Assembly: GCA_012521395.1 (NCBI GenBank)
Contig: JAAYML010000127.1
Span: 38,949-102,948 of the forward strand
Direction of reading: 5' to 3'
DNA: 64,000 bases
Origin: Candidatus Epulonipiscium sp.
GTDB taxonomy: Bacteria > Bacillota > Clostridia > Lachnospirales > Defluviitaleaceae
Position 1 is the first letter of the stretch, and the number at the start of each line of letters is the position of its first letter. Positions 41,852 to 51,252 of the stretch are shown here, in pieces. The notes under the pieces were generated by a model, which searched no databases, was not told where the DNA came from, and saw only the letters and a program-made list of their open reading frames with translations. A program made the translations under genes and the position numbers.

Positions 41852-42254
41852 CTAAAGATGAAGCAATACTTCCTAATACTCCGTTTACAAAAGACGGAGA
41901 CTGATCTCCACTGTACTTTTTAGCTAATTCGACAGCTTCATTAATGGCAACGCTGTTGGGGATGTCTTCTCTGTATTGCATTTCAAATACAGCAAGTCTG
42001 AGAATAGACAAGTCAACACGGGACATTCTTTCTATTTTCCATTTCTTTGAATGCTGTGAAATCAATTCATCAATAGTTTCTAATTTAGAAAGAACTGCTT
42101 TAAGCTCTTCTGTAATATATTTTTTATCTTCTTCTTTAATATGACTGTGTTGTTCAAAATATAATTCTATTCTTTCATCTGTTTCCTCTTGATTAATAAA
42201 AGTCATTTGAAATAAGAGGATGAAAACATGTTCTCTGGCTCTACGGCGGCTCAT
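41832..42254 (-). CDS. nusB: Transcription antitermination factor NusB
   Basis: SRRRAREHVFILLFQ; AINEAVELAKKYSGDQSPSFVNGVLGSI. Confidence 0.96.
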   Translation of the reverse strand: MSRRRAREHVFILLFQMTFINQEETDERIELYFEQHSHIKEEDKKYITEELKAVLSKLETIDELISQHSKKWKIERMSRVDLSILRLAVFEMQYREDIPNSVAINEAVELAKKYSGDQSPSFVNGVLGSIASSLGEPYDE

Positions 42255-42291
42255 TTTTTTCCTCCTAGTAAATGCATTTGTAAATTTGCTT

Positions 42292-42332
42292 AAATTAACC
42301 CTTAAATATATAACATATTTAAGGGTTAATTT
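42292..42332 (-). terminator. 18-bp perfect hairpin between yqhY and nusB
   Basis: AAATTAACCCTTAAATAT-ATAAC-ATATTTAAGGGTTAATTT. Confidence 0.6.
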
Positions 42333-42349
42333 CTCCTTTTCTTATTTTC

Positions 42350-42763
42350 TTATTCAAAAAATTCCGCTTCCTGATTTGTATTATCTGCTTTATTTTTATC
42401 AAAATGAACACCCGTTATATGAAGATTAATTTCTATTACTGAAAGACCTGTCATGGTTTCAACTGCATTTTTAACTTTTTTCTGAACAGCCAGGGCAACC
42501 TCTGGTATCTTTACGCCAAATTTTACAACAAGGAATAAATCAATAGAAACTTCACTCTCTCCTACTTCTACTTTTACCCCTTTGGATAAATTCTTCTTGC
42601 CTAAAATTTCTGCAATACCTCCAGTAAAAGAACCTGCCATTCCGGCAATACCTTCTACCTCTGTTGCTGCTAAACCGGCAATAATTGCAATCACTTCATC
42701 GGCAATCTGAATTTGACCTATTTGGTTGCTTTCTGCCATTGAAGAAACGTTTCTTTCGTCCAT
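42350..42763 (-). CDS. yqhY: Asp23/Gls24 family protein (YqhY-like)
   Basis: Asp23 domain; next to nusB. Confidence 0.9.
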   Translation of the reverse strand: MDERNVSSMAESNQIGQIQIADEVIAIIAGLAATEVEGIAGMAGSFTGGIAEILGKKNLSKGVKVEVGESEVSIDLFLVVKFGVKIPEVALAVQKKVKNAVETMTGLSVIEINLHITGVHFDKNKADNTNQEAEFFE

Positions 42764-42826
42764 TTAAATTCCTCCTACCTAAGCATAACTTAAACTTTCA
42801 CACGATAAAGTATATACTTTTACACT

Positions 42827-42854
42827 ATTATAACAGATTTATTTCTATTTGCAA
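42827..42854 (-). promoter_or_regulatory. Putative sigma-A promoter of yqhY-nusB
   Basis: Minus strand TTGCAA-16 bp-TATAAT. Confidence 0.6.
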
Positions 42855-42861
42855 ATTGCTT

Positions 42862-43590
42862 TTAGTGAGATTTGAGGGGAATTATTTGAATTTTGTCAAC
42901 ATCGTATCCCGTTGTTGAGCGGACGATACTTTCAATTTGTGCCAGTTCTTGTTCAGTTAACTTTTCTTTATTAACAACTACATCAACCCTGTCATCGCTA
43001 ATTCTTACATAAACTTCTTTAAAGCCTTTGGCTTCAATCATAGCTTCCATGGCTGATTCTTTTTCAATCCGCCTTTGCAGCTTTAACATTTCATCTGCTG
43101 CCTGGGATTTCTTTTCTTTGTCCAGGGATTTATTATTTAAGATTTCAGATAAAATTTCTCTTTCTTTCGCCCTTGCTTGCTCCCTGCTGAGCTTTGCCTG
43201 GGCAAAATAAGGTGTATCCGTACTACTGTTGACAAAAACAGCAGCCCCATCATCTTCACCTTCATCTGCGACGGCTGACTCTTCTCCCGCAGCTGTCTCA
43301 ACAATGCTATCGAAATCTTCTCCTAAATCAGCAGAATTAATTTGAGCTAAGATTTCTGGATCCGTTGATATAGCTTCTCCAATAATTCCTTCTTCCATTT
43401 CGTCCGTCAGATCCATTTCTCCCATAATCATTGCATCATCGGGAATGGTATCCGTTATATCCAGGTTTTCATTATACACAATGTCTGCATCTTTAACCTG
43501 CTGACTGTCTGTATAATTTAAATAGCCGGCAATAGCAATCATAGCAACTAAAGCCGTAACAATGATTTGATTTCTTTTTAAAACGAACAT
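42862..43590 (-). CDS. spoIIIAH: Stage III sporulation protein AH
   Basis: N-terminal TM, SpoIIIAH/YscJ-like C-terminus; position in operon. Confidence 0.93.
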   Translation of the reverse strand: MFVLKRNQIIVTALVAMIAIAGYLNYTDSQQVKDADIVYNENLDITDTIPDDAMIMGEMDLTDEMEEGIIGEAISTDPEILAQINSADLGEDFDSIVETAAGEESAVADEGEDDGAAVFVNSSTDTPYFAQAKLSREQARAKEREILSEILNNKSLDKEKKSQAADEMLKLQRRIEKESAMEAMIEAKGFKEVYVRISDDRVDVVVNKEKLTEQELAQIESIVRSTTGYDVDKIQIIPLKSH

Positions 43591-43602
43591 ACAGAATTCC
43601 CC

Positions 43603-44202
43603 CTATTCTTTATTCATTTTAAATACCTGAACCTTATGTGCAGGAACTCCTAATAAAGTTTCAGCAGCTGCTGTCAGCTGTTGTTTAACTCTAGGATCTT
43701 CTCCCCCCTCTGCTAAAATTAATACCCCCTTTATCTCCGGATACTTTTCTTTCAAGATGACTGGCTGTGTACTACCCGAGCCCGTATTTTGCATAACAGT
43801 TTTACTTTGTATATCTTCACTCGTTATTTCTCTTTTTCCTCCCTGGCTATCCTCTTCAATGGTTCTTGAATAATTTGAATTGACATCTTCTGCAAGAAAT
43901 ATTTCTTTACCATAAGATATTGTAACCATTACTTCAACTTTTCCTACACCTTCCATCTTAGAAAATATCTCTTTCAATCTTTCTTCTATGACATCTTCGT
44001 ATGTCTTATTCATTTCTTTTAAGTTTCCCTCATTGCTTACTAAATTATCCCTCTTTTCTTCTAATTTTCGAGGAAGATTATTAAACGCCGTATCGCCAAG
44101 AATGATTAATAAGACACCAATCCCAATAAAAAAGGTAATATTGTATAAGAGATTTTTATTTTTTTTATCCTGTAATTTTAACCATTCCATGATTTTTCCC
44201 AT
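43603..44202 (-). CDS. spoIIIAG: Stage III sporulation protein AG
   Basis: GVLILAEGGEDPRVKQQLTAAAETLLGVPAHKVQVFKM; start MGKIMEW. Confidence 0.94.
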   Translation of the reverse strand: MGKIMEWLKLQDKKNKNLLYNITFFIGIGVLLIILGDTAFNNLPRKLEEKRDNLVSNEGNLKEMNKTYEDVIEERLKEIFSKMEGVGKVEVMVTISYGKEIFLAEDVNSNYSRTIEEDSQGGKREITSEDIQSKTVMQNTGSGSTQPVILKEKYPEIKGVLILAEGGEDPRVKQQLTAAAETLLGVPAHKVQVFKMNKE

Positions 44203-44212
44203 GTTCCCACCC

Positions 44213-44842
44213 CTAATATTTCTTTTGTACAGTAATATGTATATTATCACTGGACAAATTATAGAAGTTAATTAATAAATTTTTTATATTTTTTTCTATT
44301 TCCGGATTAATATTAGAATTTTCTGTCTTGTTTTCGTTTTTTATACTTGTATTGATATGAATCGGTTTTACAACACCAATAGTATTGTCCCGGGCATTAT
44401 GATCTTCTTTTTCTGTAAGCAATATTTTTATTGCTTCAATCGCCCCGAAATTTTGAGAACTTCTGTCTTCGTTTATTTGGATTTCTATAACCTGGGGACT
44501 ATAGTGACTATTACTCTCAATCAATTTTATGATTTGCATTTCAAGCTTTTCTTTATAAGTTTCAATAATTAAGTCATCTTGTTTTTCCTGGAAAACGATT
44601 GTTTCTTTCAGGATGGACTGTCTTTCAAATTCCAGTTCATTAATGATGGTCCGGTCGGCGACAGAAGAAGCTTCTAATAAAAAAGAGCCCACAGGCCTGG
44701 TAAGGATTAAAATTAAAATAAGCGATAAAAGCATTCGGATATATTTTCGAAAGCTGCCATCAGGCATGAGCATCTCTAAAAAAACAGTAAAAATTATAAA
44801 AAAGGCGATATTTCTAAGCCAATTTCCTAAATAATCAATCAT
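44213..44842 (-). CDS. spoIIIAF: Stage III sporulation protein AF
   Basis: Two N-terminal TMs with MLLSLILILILTRPV; operon position. Confidence 0.9.
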   Translation of the reverse strand: MIDYLGNWLRNIAFFIIFTVFLEMLMPDGSFRKYIRMLLSLILILILTRPVGSFLLEASSVADRTIINELEFERQSILKETIVFQEKQDDLIIETYKEKLEMQIIKLIESNSHYSPQVIEIQINEDRSSQNFGAIEAIKILLTEKEDHNARDNTIGVVKPIHINTSIKNENKTENSNINPEIEKNIKNLLINFYNLSSDNIHITVQKKY

Positions 44843-44863
44843 TTTACCCCCCCAGTCAAAAAT

Positions 44864-46021
44864 TTAGTTTAAAGTCATACTGCCTATGCCTATTAAAATC
44901 GTTATTGCCACAATAAAAATCAAAGAACTTGTAAAGACAAGGCTAAATAACTTAATACATGCCTCACCAGTATCGGAAATACAATTAACAATTCTTTTAT
45001 CCGATATGGGTTCTATAAGCGCTGCAGTCAATTTATACACCATGAAAAAAAGCAAAATTTTAATTAAGGGCAATATACAATAAACGGCCAGAAGTATAAT
45101 AACGCCCACACCCACTGCATTTTTTATTAACAAAGAACAATTCATTACAATATCAATCGCCCCTGTTAAAGTTTCCCCTACAACTGGAACCACTCCTACT
45201 GCTGTTTTGGCAGCCCTGTTAATAATCCCGTCTAATACCGGTGCTGTAAAACTGCTTAAGCTCATTAGAGCAATAAATAAGATGGCAATTCCTTTAATCA
45301 ACCAATCGATAGCTTGATTAAATAATTCCAGCATTTTTTTTAATAAATTCTTATCTGAAAGCGAATTAATTACTGACAAAATTGCTGTAAAAAAAATGAA
45401 GGGAAGTAAAATTTTTTTAATAAGAACACCCATGATTTGAATAGCAAATAGTAAAACCGGCTCATATACTGCCCCACTTGTCAGTTCCCCAGATGCCATC
45501 ATTAAAGTCAAAAGGGCAGGCAAAGAAGCCTGAATGATCAGGACCATGTTTTCAAGAGTCGACTGTGAAAGCTGTATAGCAATCTGAAACGATTGCAGTA
45601 GCAGTATAATTAATACCATGTAACAAACATAAAAAGCGACATTTGAAGTAGATTTGCTTTGAAAAGATTCTGCCAAGCTATTTAAAAAAGCACTGAGCAT
45701 CGAAATAACCATTAATTTCCCTATAAGACTAAAATATGCCGGCATTTCTTTAAAGAATAAAAATATTATACTTTTTATAATATTGCCTAAAGAAAAATCC
45801 AGTTCACCTTTAATGCTTTTAATGACAATATCCTTGAAATCAAATCCCTGCAAGAAAGGATTTTCTTTTTGGCTTTTAATGTTTGTTACCATTTGATCGA
45901 TTCTGGAAAAGTCTAAACTTTCAATTTGTCTTGTCCAAATTTCATCCACAGACTGAGAATAAGCTTTTACAGGCATAAACAGCCATAATAAACCAATTAA
46001 CAATATCTTTACTTTTTTCAT
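44864..46021 (-). CDS. spoIIIAE: Stage III sporulation protein AE
   Basis: Signal/TM protein; VPVVGETLTGAIDIVMNCSLLIKNAVGVG. Confidence 0.94.
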   Translation of the reverse strand: MKKVKILLIGLLWLFMPVKAYSQSVDEIWTRQIESLDFSRIDQMVTNIKSQKENPFLQGFDFKDIVIKSIKGELDFSLGNIIKSIIFLFFKEMPAYFSLIGKLMVISMLSAFLNSLAESFQSKSTSNVAFYVCYMVLIILLLQSFQIAIQLSQSTLENMVLIIQASLPALLTLMMASGELTSGAVYEPVLLFAIQIMGVLIKKILLPFIFFTAILSVINSLSDKNLLKKMLELFNQAIDWLIKGIAILFIALMSLSSFTAPVLDGIINRAAKTAVGVVPVVGETLTGAIDIVMNCSLLIKNAVGVGVIILLAVYCILPLIKILLFFMVYKLTAALIEPISDKRIVNCISDTGEACIKLFSLVFTSSLIFIVAITILIGIGSMTLN

Positions 46022-46034
46022 TTCACAACTCCTA

Positions 46035-46421
46035 TTATGGTATAATGTCAGATATAATATCAATTAACGCCAGCATCACTGGTGATGAAACGGTAATAAT
46101 CAATACTTTTCCTGCAAATTCAATCTTGGAAGCAATGGAAGATTCCCCGGCATCTTTACAAAGTTGGGCTCCAAATTCTGATATGTATGAAATACCTAAT
46201 ACTTTAAAGACTATTCCTATATAAACAAAATCCATATCTATTTTTTCACTCATTTTTTTTGCAATTTCCAAAAGAATTCCCAGCTTTTGAATGATAATAA
46301 AAAATATCAATATTCCTGCGACAATTCTTATATACATACTCCACTCCGGATTGTGTTTTTCCAGCATCAAAGCTAAAGCAACTGAAATCAGTCCAATAAT
46401 AACAATTTGGCCTATTTCCAT
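46035..46421 (-). CDS. spoIIIAD: Stage III sporulation protein AD
   Basis: AQLCKDAGESSIASKIEFAGKVLII. Confidence 0.94.
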   Translation of the reverse strand: MEIGQIVIIGLISVALALMLEKHNPEWSMYIRIVAGILIFFIIIQKLGILLEIAKKMSEKIDMDFVYIGIVFKVLGISYISEFGAQLCKDAGESSIASKIEFAGKVLIITVSSPVMLALIDIISDIIP

Positions 46422-46432
46422 AGCAATTACCC

Positions 46433-46627
46433 CTATAATTGAAACAAGGTTTGAACAGTTTTAAATAAATCGCTTATATATTGAATAATCCAAAAAAGCA
46501 CAACAATAAGACCAGCTAAAGTAGTCAGCATGGCTTGTTCTTCTCTTCCTGAGCGGACCAAAACCTGATTTAAAACAGAGACCAGAATACCCACCGCAGC
46601 AATTTTAAATACAATCGTAATGTCCAT
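46433..46627 (-). CDS. spoIIIAC: Stage III sporulation protein AC
   Basis: 64 aa; two TM; operon position. Confidence 0.93.
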   Translation of the reverse strand: MDITIVFKIAAVGILVSVLNQVLVRSGREEQAMLTTLAGLIVVLFWIIQYISDLFKTVQTLFQL

Positions 46628-46653
46628 AAAAGCCCTCCCCTTTTGTAAACAAT

Positions 46654-47172
46654 TTAATAAAGTAGTATCACAATCAAAATTCCTCCTAAAAAACCTAAAG
46701 TCTTATATAATCTGCCATTTTTATGACGGTGAAGTTTTAGTCTGTTGATTTCATCTTCTAAATAAACCAGTAGTAAGTCGATATTGTTTTTTTGCATTTC
46801 TTTATCCAGATAGCCAAGGGCAGTACCCAGGGCCAATAAATTATTAATATCCTCTTTGGATAAATAAGTACTGTCTTTATAAAGTTCTACCGACTCCTTC
46901 CATAACTTCTCTGCACTATAACCCCTTTTATTTTTCATACTTTCTCCGACATGGCTGAAAATTTTACCTATATTCGTTCCCACCCGTGAACCAACTTCCT
47001 CCATGGCAACTGGCAAAGAAGCAATCATATAATCTATTTCTCCTTTTAAAAATAACAGGGCTCTCTTTATGTTTTCTAAATCTTTCATTCTATATAATTC
47101 AAAACGGTCAAAAAGGTAACCAATAAAAGCCGTTCCCGTTATAATCATCAAGGCCCCTGTCATTTTAATCAA
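46654..47172 (-). CDS. spoIIIAB: Stage III sporulation protein AB
   Basis: GYLFDRFELYRMKDLENIKRALLFLKGEIDY; LGTALGYLDKEMQ. Confidence 0.94.
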   Translation of the reverse strand: MIKMTGALMIITGTAFIGYLFDRFELYRMKDLENIKRALLFLKGEIDYMIASLPVAMEEVGSRVGTNIGKIFSHVGESMKNKRGYSAEKLWKESVELYKDSTYLSKEDINNLLALGTALGYLDKEMQKNNIDLLLVYLEDEINRLKLHRHKNGRLYKTLGFLGGILIVILLY

Positions 47173-48137
47173 AGTTCTCTTCCTTTCATCAGTGAATTCA
47201 GATTAATACCGTCTATAATATCTTCTACCGTTCCTGGTCCTTTTCGGTTACTTAAAACAACAAATCTTTCAAAGATTTTTTTGTTAATTAATTCGCTCAG
47301 CACTGGTTTTCTTTGTATGTCTGCAAGTGAACTGCCGTGAACAGTGCAAATTAATTTAACCCCTGCATTCATTACATCTTCAATAGCAAAAATATCTTCC
47401 ATTTTCCCTATTTCATCGACAGCAATAACCCGTGGAGACATGGAGCGCAACAGCATCCTCATTCCTTCTGCTTTGGGACATCCGTCTAACACATCGGTCT
47501 TAATCCCAACATTATTTTGAGGAATACCTTGATAACACCCCCCAATCTCCGACCGCTCGTCGACAACGCCTACCGTTATACCCGAAAAAAGATTTTCAAC
47601 CCCATCACTGACTAAGCGGATTAGATCCCTAAGCATCGTGGTTTTACCGCAGCCAGGCGGAGAAATAATCAAAGTATGATTAATATTTTCACCATTAATG
47701 ATATGGGGAAAAAGTTCTCTGGCACAATCTATGATTTGATGAGATATCCTGATATTCATAGCCCCGAAATATTTAATGGTTTTTATTACCCCTTTTTCGA
47801 TAACAACTTTACCTGTGATTCCTACGCGGTGTCCTCCCTGAAGCGTAATATAACCATTTTTTAATTCCTGCTCTAAAGCATACATCGAATAATCACTCAT
47901 AAGTTGTGCGGTATCAATAATATCCTTTTGAATGACAATAAAAGCTTGTTCAAGCTTTTTTGTTAAATAGCCGTCGCTCCTTACAAAATAATATTGACCT
48001 TCTTTTAAAAGAATCAGGGGCTTATTTACTCTCAGTCTTATTTCGTATATCTTTTCAAATTCTTCTTCTGGTATATGATAGAACAAACTTTTTATCCTGG
48101 AACTAAGAAAGCTTAGAATAACTTCTTTTGTTTTCAA
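47169..48137 (-). CDS. spoIIIAA: Stage III sporulation protein AA (ATPase)
   Basis: ISPPGCGKTTMLRDL; VDERSEIGG; AVDEIGK; TTG start at 48137 after AGGAGGGG. Confidence 0.95.
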   Translation of the reverse strand: MKTKEVILSFLSSRIKSLFYHIPEEEFEKIYEIRLRVNKPLILLKEGQYYFVRSDGYLTKKLEQAFIVIQKDIIDTAQLMSDYSMYALEQELKNGYITLQGGHRVGITGKVVIEKGVIKTIKYFGAMNIRISHQIIDCARELFPHIINGENINHTLIISPPGCGKTTMLRDLIRLVSDGVENLFSGITVGVVDERSEIGGCYQGIPQNNVGIKTDVLDGCPKAEGMRMLLRSMSPRVIAVDEIGKMEDIFAIEDVMNAGVKLICTVHGSSLADIQRKPVLSELINKKIFERFVVLSNRKGPGTVEDIIDGINLNSLMKGREL

Positions 48138-48200
48138 ACTTTCCCCTCCTTTAACCTGTCTATATATATTTCTATGAGGGGATGTCCCTGTTTAGAACAA

Positions 48201-48238
48201 AAAAAGCTGTGCACTAATAAATAAGTGCACAGCTTTTT
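48201..48238 (-). terminator. Intrinsic terminator of efp
   Basis: AAAAAGCTGTGCACT-8 nt-AGTGCACAGCTTTTT. Confidence 0.8.
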
Positions 48239-48256
48239 AAGAGATTTGTAAAGCAA

Positions 48257-48829
48257 TTAAACCCTGCTTAAATATTCTCCAGTTCGGGTATCAATTTTAA
48301 CCTTATCCCCAATTTCAACAAATAAAGGAACCTGTATTGTAGCACCAGTTTCTACTACCGCAGGTTTCGTTGCCCCAGTCGCTGTATCTCCTTTAAAACC
48401 AGGTTCGGTATGAGTGATTTCTAATTCCACAAATAATGGAGGCTCTACACCAAATACCAGACCGTTGTGAGATAAGATTTTTACCATATCATTTTCCTTT
48501 ACAAACTTTAAGGAATCACCCAGTTGGTCTTTGTTTAAGGCAATTTGATCATAGGTTTCAGAATCCATAAAATAATACAAATCACCGTCATTATATAAAT
48601 ACTGCATATCTTTTCTTTCTATATGGGCTTTAGGTAACTTTTCAGTTGGTCTGAAAGTTTTTTCAATAATTCCACCTGTTTTTAAATTTTTCAATTTTGT
48701 TCGTACAAATGCAGCTCCTTTTCCAGGTTTAACATGTTGAAATTCAACAACTGTATATATTTCTCCTTCTAATTCAATAGTTAATCCATTTCTAAAATCT
48801 CCTGCAGAAACCATATATTTCCTCCTCAA
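48257..48829 (-). CDS. efp: Elongation factor P
   Basis: [41 protein letters not shown]. Confidence 0.97.
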   Translation of the reverse strand: MRRKYMVSAGDFRNGLTIELEGEIYTVVEFQHVKPGKGAAFVRTKLKNLKTGGIIEKTFRPTEKLPKAHIERKDMQYLYNDGDLYYFMDSETYDQIALNKDQLGDSLKFVKENDMVKILSHNGLVFGVEPPLFVELEITHTEPGFKGDTATGATKPAVVETGATIQVPLFVEIGDKVKIDTRTGEYLSRV

Positions 48830-48896
48830 TCATAAATTCGATATATTACACCTTGTTTAGTTTAAAACAAAATGAAAACTTTTTCAATTATTAATT

Positions 48897-49964
48897 TTAA
48901 ATTTCTATAAGTTCTTTAGGGGATTTCGTTAAAATTTCAATACCATCATCCGTAATAAGAACCAGGTCTTCAATCCGAACGCCACCAAAATCAGGAATAT
49001 AGATACCTGGCTCTACTGTAACCACCATACCAGGCAAAAATTCTTCTTCCTCATTCTTAGATAATCTTGGATTTTCGTGGATTTCCATACCCACACAATG
49101 ACCTAAACCATGACCAAAACAAGACCCATAGCCTTTCATTTCAATATAATCTCTGGCTATCTTATCAATTTCTTTTCCTCTTTTAAAAGGACCAAGACCT
49201 TCAAGAGCAGCCATTTGTGCCTGAAATACAATATCATAGATTTCTTTTTGACGGCTGCTTGCCTTGCCAATCACAACCGTTCTGGTCATATCTGAACAAT
49301 ATCCCTTATAAATACAGCCAAAATCCATGACAACAAAATCCCCCACCTCAAGCTTTCTTTCTCCAGGTTCCCAATGAGGTAAAGCAGAAAAAGCCCCGGA
49401 AGCAACTATAGTACTAAAAGACAAATCCGAAGCTCCATGTTTTTTCATATAATATTCTAATTCTAAAGCAATATCTCTTTCAGATATACCTGCTTTCAGG
49501 AAAGATAAAATATGCCTGAAAGCCTCGTCTCCAATTGCTGCTGCCTGCTTTATTCTCTTTATTTCATCTTTATCTTTTATTTTTCTGATATTTTCTACAA
49601 GCTTTTCTGTCGGAACAAGCTGGGCATCCAGCTTTTCATTATATTCTCTGTATTCTTTATAAGAAAGCTTTTCTGCTTCAATAGCTAGACGGTTTATATT
49701 TTCCTTTTTGATAAATTTATTTATTTCATTATATAAACCTTCCGCCATGTAATCTATTATGATAAAATCAGTTGCCTGCTTTTTGGCCTGTTCTATGTAA
49801 CGGAAATCTGTCAGCAAAACCGCCAAACTCTGAGAAATTAACAATATTCCTGCAGAGCCCGTAAAACCACTAAGGTATTTCCGGTTAACCGGACTGTGAA
49901 TCATTATCCCATCAAGCTGATTATCTATTAATAGTTTTCTAATCTTTGTCAGTCTTTCCTTCAT
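48897..49964 (-). CDS. Xaa-Pro aminopeptidase family (M24B)
   Basis: SGFTGSAG; VVMDFGC...SDMTRTV; GHGLGHCVGMEIHE. Confidence 0.95.
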   Translation of the reverse strand: MKERLTKIRKLLIDNQLDGIMIHSPVNRKYLSGFTGSAGILLISQSLAVLLTDFRYIEQAKKQATDFIIIDYMAEGLYNEINKFIKKENINRLAIEAEKLSYKEYREYNEKLDAQLVPTEKLVENIRKIKDKDEIKRIKQAAAIGDEAFRHILSFLKAGISERDIALELEYYMKKHGASDLSFSTIVASGAFSALPHWEPGERKLEVGDFVVMDFGCIYKGYCSDMTRTVVIGKASSRQKEIYDIVFQAQMAALEGLGPFKRGKEIDKIARDYIEMKGYGSCFGHGLGHCVGMEIHENPRLSKNEEEEFLPGMVVTVEPGIYIPDFGGVRIEDLVLITDDGIEILTKSPKELIEI

Positions 49965-50427
49965 CAGAATTCTCCTTTGATGTCTCGTGATAATTTAATA
50001 TTTCATATAAGGCATGAAGTCCTAATATATAACTGTTAATCCCAAATCCTGAAATTTGACCAATGCAGGAAGGGGCAGTTACAGACTGATGCCGGAATGT
50101 TTCTCTTTTATAAATATTAGAAATATGTACTTCAACCGTTGGAATATCTATCGAGGCTATAGCATCCCTAAGCGCATAACTATAATGGGTCAAGGCGCCT
50201 GGATTAATAATTATTCCATCCACTTTATCATAATAAGCTTTTTGCAGGCAATCAATAATAGCACCTTCTGAGTTGGACTGGAACACTTCCACTTTAAAAC
50301 CCATACTCATACCCTTTTTTAAAAGTAAATTGTTTAAAGCCTCAAAAGAAGTTTCTCCATAAATTGTTTTTTCTCTGATACCTAAAAAATTTAAATTAGG
50401 TCCATGAATAACTAATATTTTTTTCAT
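49939..50427 (-). CDS. aroQ: 3-dehydroquinate dehydratase type II
   Basis: IHGPNLNFLGIRE; INPGALTHYSYALRDAI; EVHISNIYKRE. Confidence 0.97.
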   Translation of the reverse strand: MKKILVIHGPNLNFLGIREKTIYGETSFEALNNLLLKKGMSMGFKVEVFQSNSEGAIIDCLQKAYYDKVDGIIINPGALTHYSYALRDAIASIDIPTVEVHISNIYKRETFRHQSVTAPSCIGQISGFGINSYILGLHALYEILNYHETSKENSDEGKTDKD

Positions 50428-50951
50428 AAACGATAACCTTCCTCTAAATAATCAATAATCGATTTTGTAATTTCATCAACAGCTTTGCCGTCAACCTCGA
50501 CGATATAATCAGAGTATTTTTCATAAAGACTTTTTCTTTCTTCTAATAAGGATTGAATCCTGGTATATTTATCTTCTACATTTAATAAAGGCCTTGAAAA
50601 ATCATTCTTCAGATTATTATAGATATGTTCAGCCGAAGCCTTTAAGTAAATAATCAGACCATTTTGTTTTAAATGATAAATATTTCCGGGATTTTTAACT
50701 ATACCGCCTCCTGTGGCAATAATCTTTCTTGTGCCAGAAGCCAGCTTTTGGATTATTTTTTCTTCTATAAGCCTAAAATTATTTTCTCCATATTTCTTAA
50801 AATAATCCGATATCGTCATACCAATTTCTTTTTCAATTTCCAAGTCAGAATCTACAAAAGGATATGACAGCTTTTTTGAAAGATTCTTTCCTACCGTTGT
50901 CTTCCCGCAGCCCATAAATCCAATTAATACAATGTTTAAATGATTATTCAT
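50424..50951 (-). CDS. aroK: Shikimate kinase
   Basis: IGFMGCGKTTVGKNL; DSDLEIE; ATGGGIV. Confidence 0.97.
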   Translation of the reverse strand: MNNHLNIVLIGFMGCGKTTVGKNLSKKLSYPFVDSDLEIEKEIGMTISDYFKKYGENNFRLIEEKIIQKLASGTRKIIATGGGIVKNPGNIYHLKQNGLIIYLKASAEHIYNNLKNDFSRPLLNVEDKYTRIQSLLEERKSLYEKYSDYIVEVDGKAVDEITKSIIDYLEEGYRL

Positions 50952-51216
50952 CGCTATGTTGGGGATTCCTTTTTACGATAATTGCTGCCTTAATCAATGC
51001 CGTTAATACATCAATACCAAATTGCTGCTGAAGCGTATTAATCTTTGTATACAATCTTCCTTTTTCTGTAACAACATAATGGGGCTGCAAAGAATTTAGT
51101 GCAATGGCAGCAATATCCATTCTGCATTTTTCACAATTACAGCACTGGATATCTTTAATAACAGCATCCATTTCTTCGAAAACTAAATCTTCCATATAGT
51201 TTTTAATTTCTAACAT
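50944..51216 (-). CDS. comFB: ComFB family protein
   Basis: NYMEDLVFEEMDAVIKDI...CCNCEKCRMDIAAIALNSLQPHYVVTEKG. Confidence 0.85.
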   Translation of the reverse strand: MLEIKNYMEDLVFEEMDAVIKDIQCCNCEKCRMDIAAIALNSLQPHYVVTEKGRLYTKINTLQQQFGIDVLTALIKAAIIVKRNPQHSDE

Positions 51217-51252
51217 TAAATCCCCTCCTCAAAATTTGACTTCTTGCCTCTA

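Noticed and set aside
48138-48200. Sigma-E promoter for spoIIIAA
   Set aside because: CATAGAAAT resembles a -10 but no convincing -35 at the right spacing
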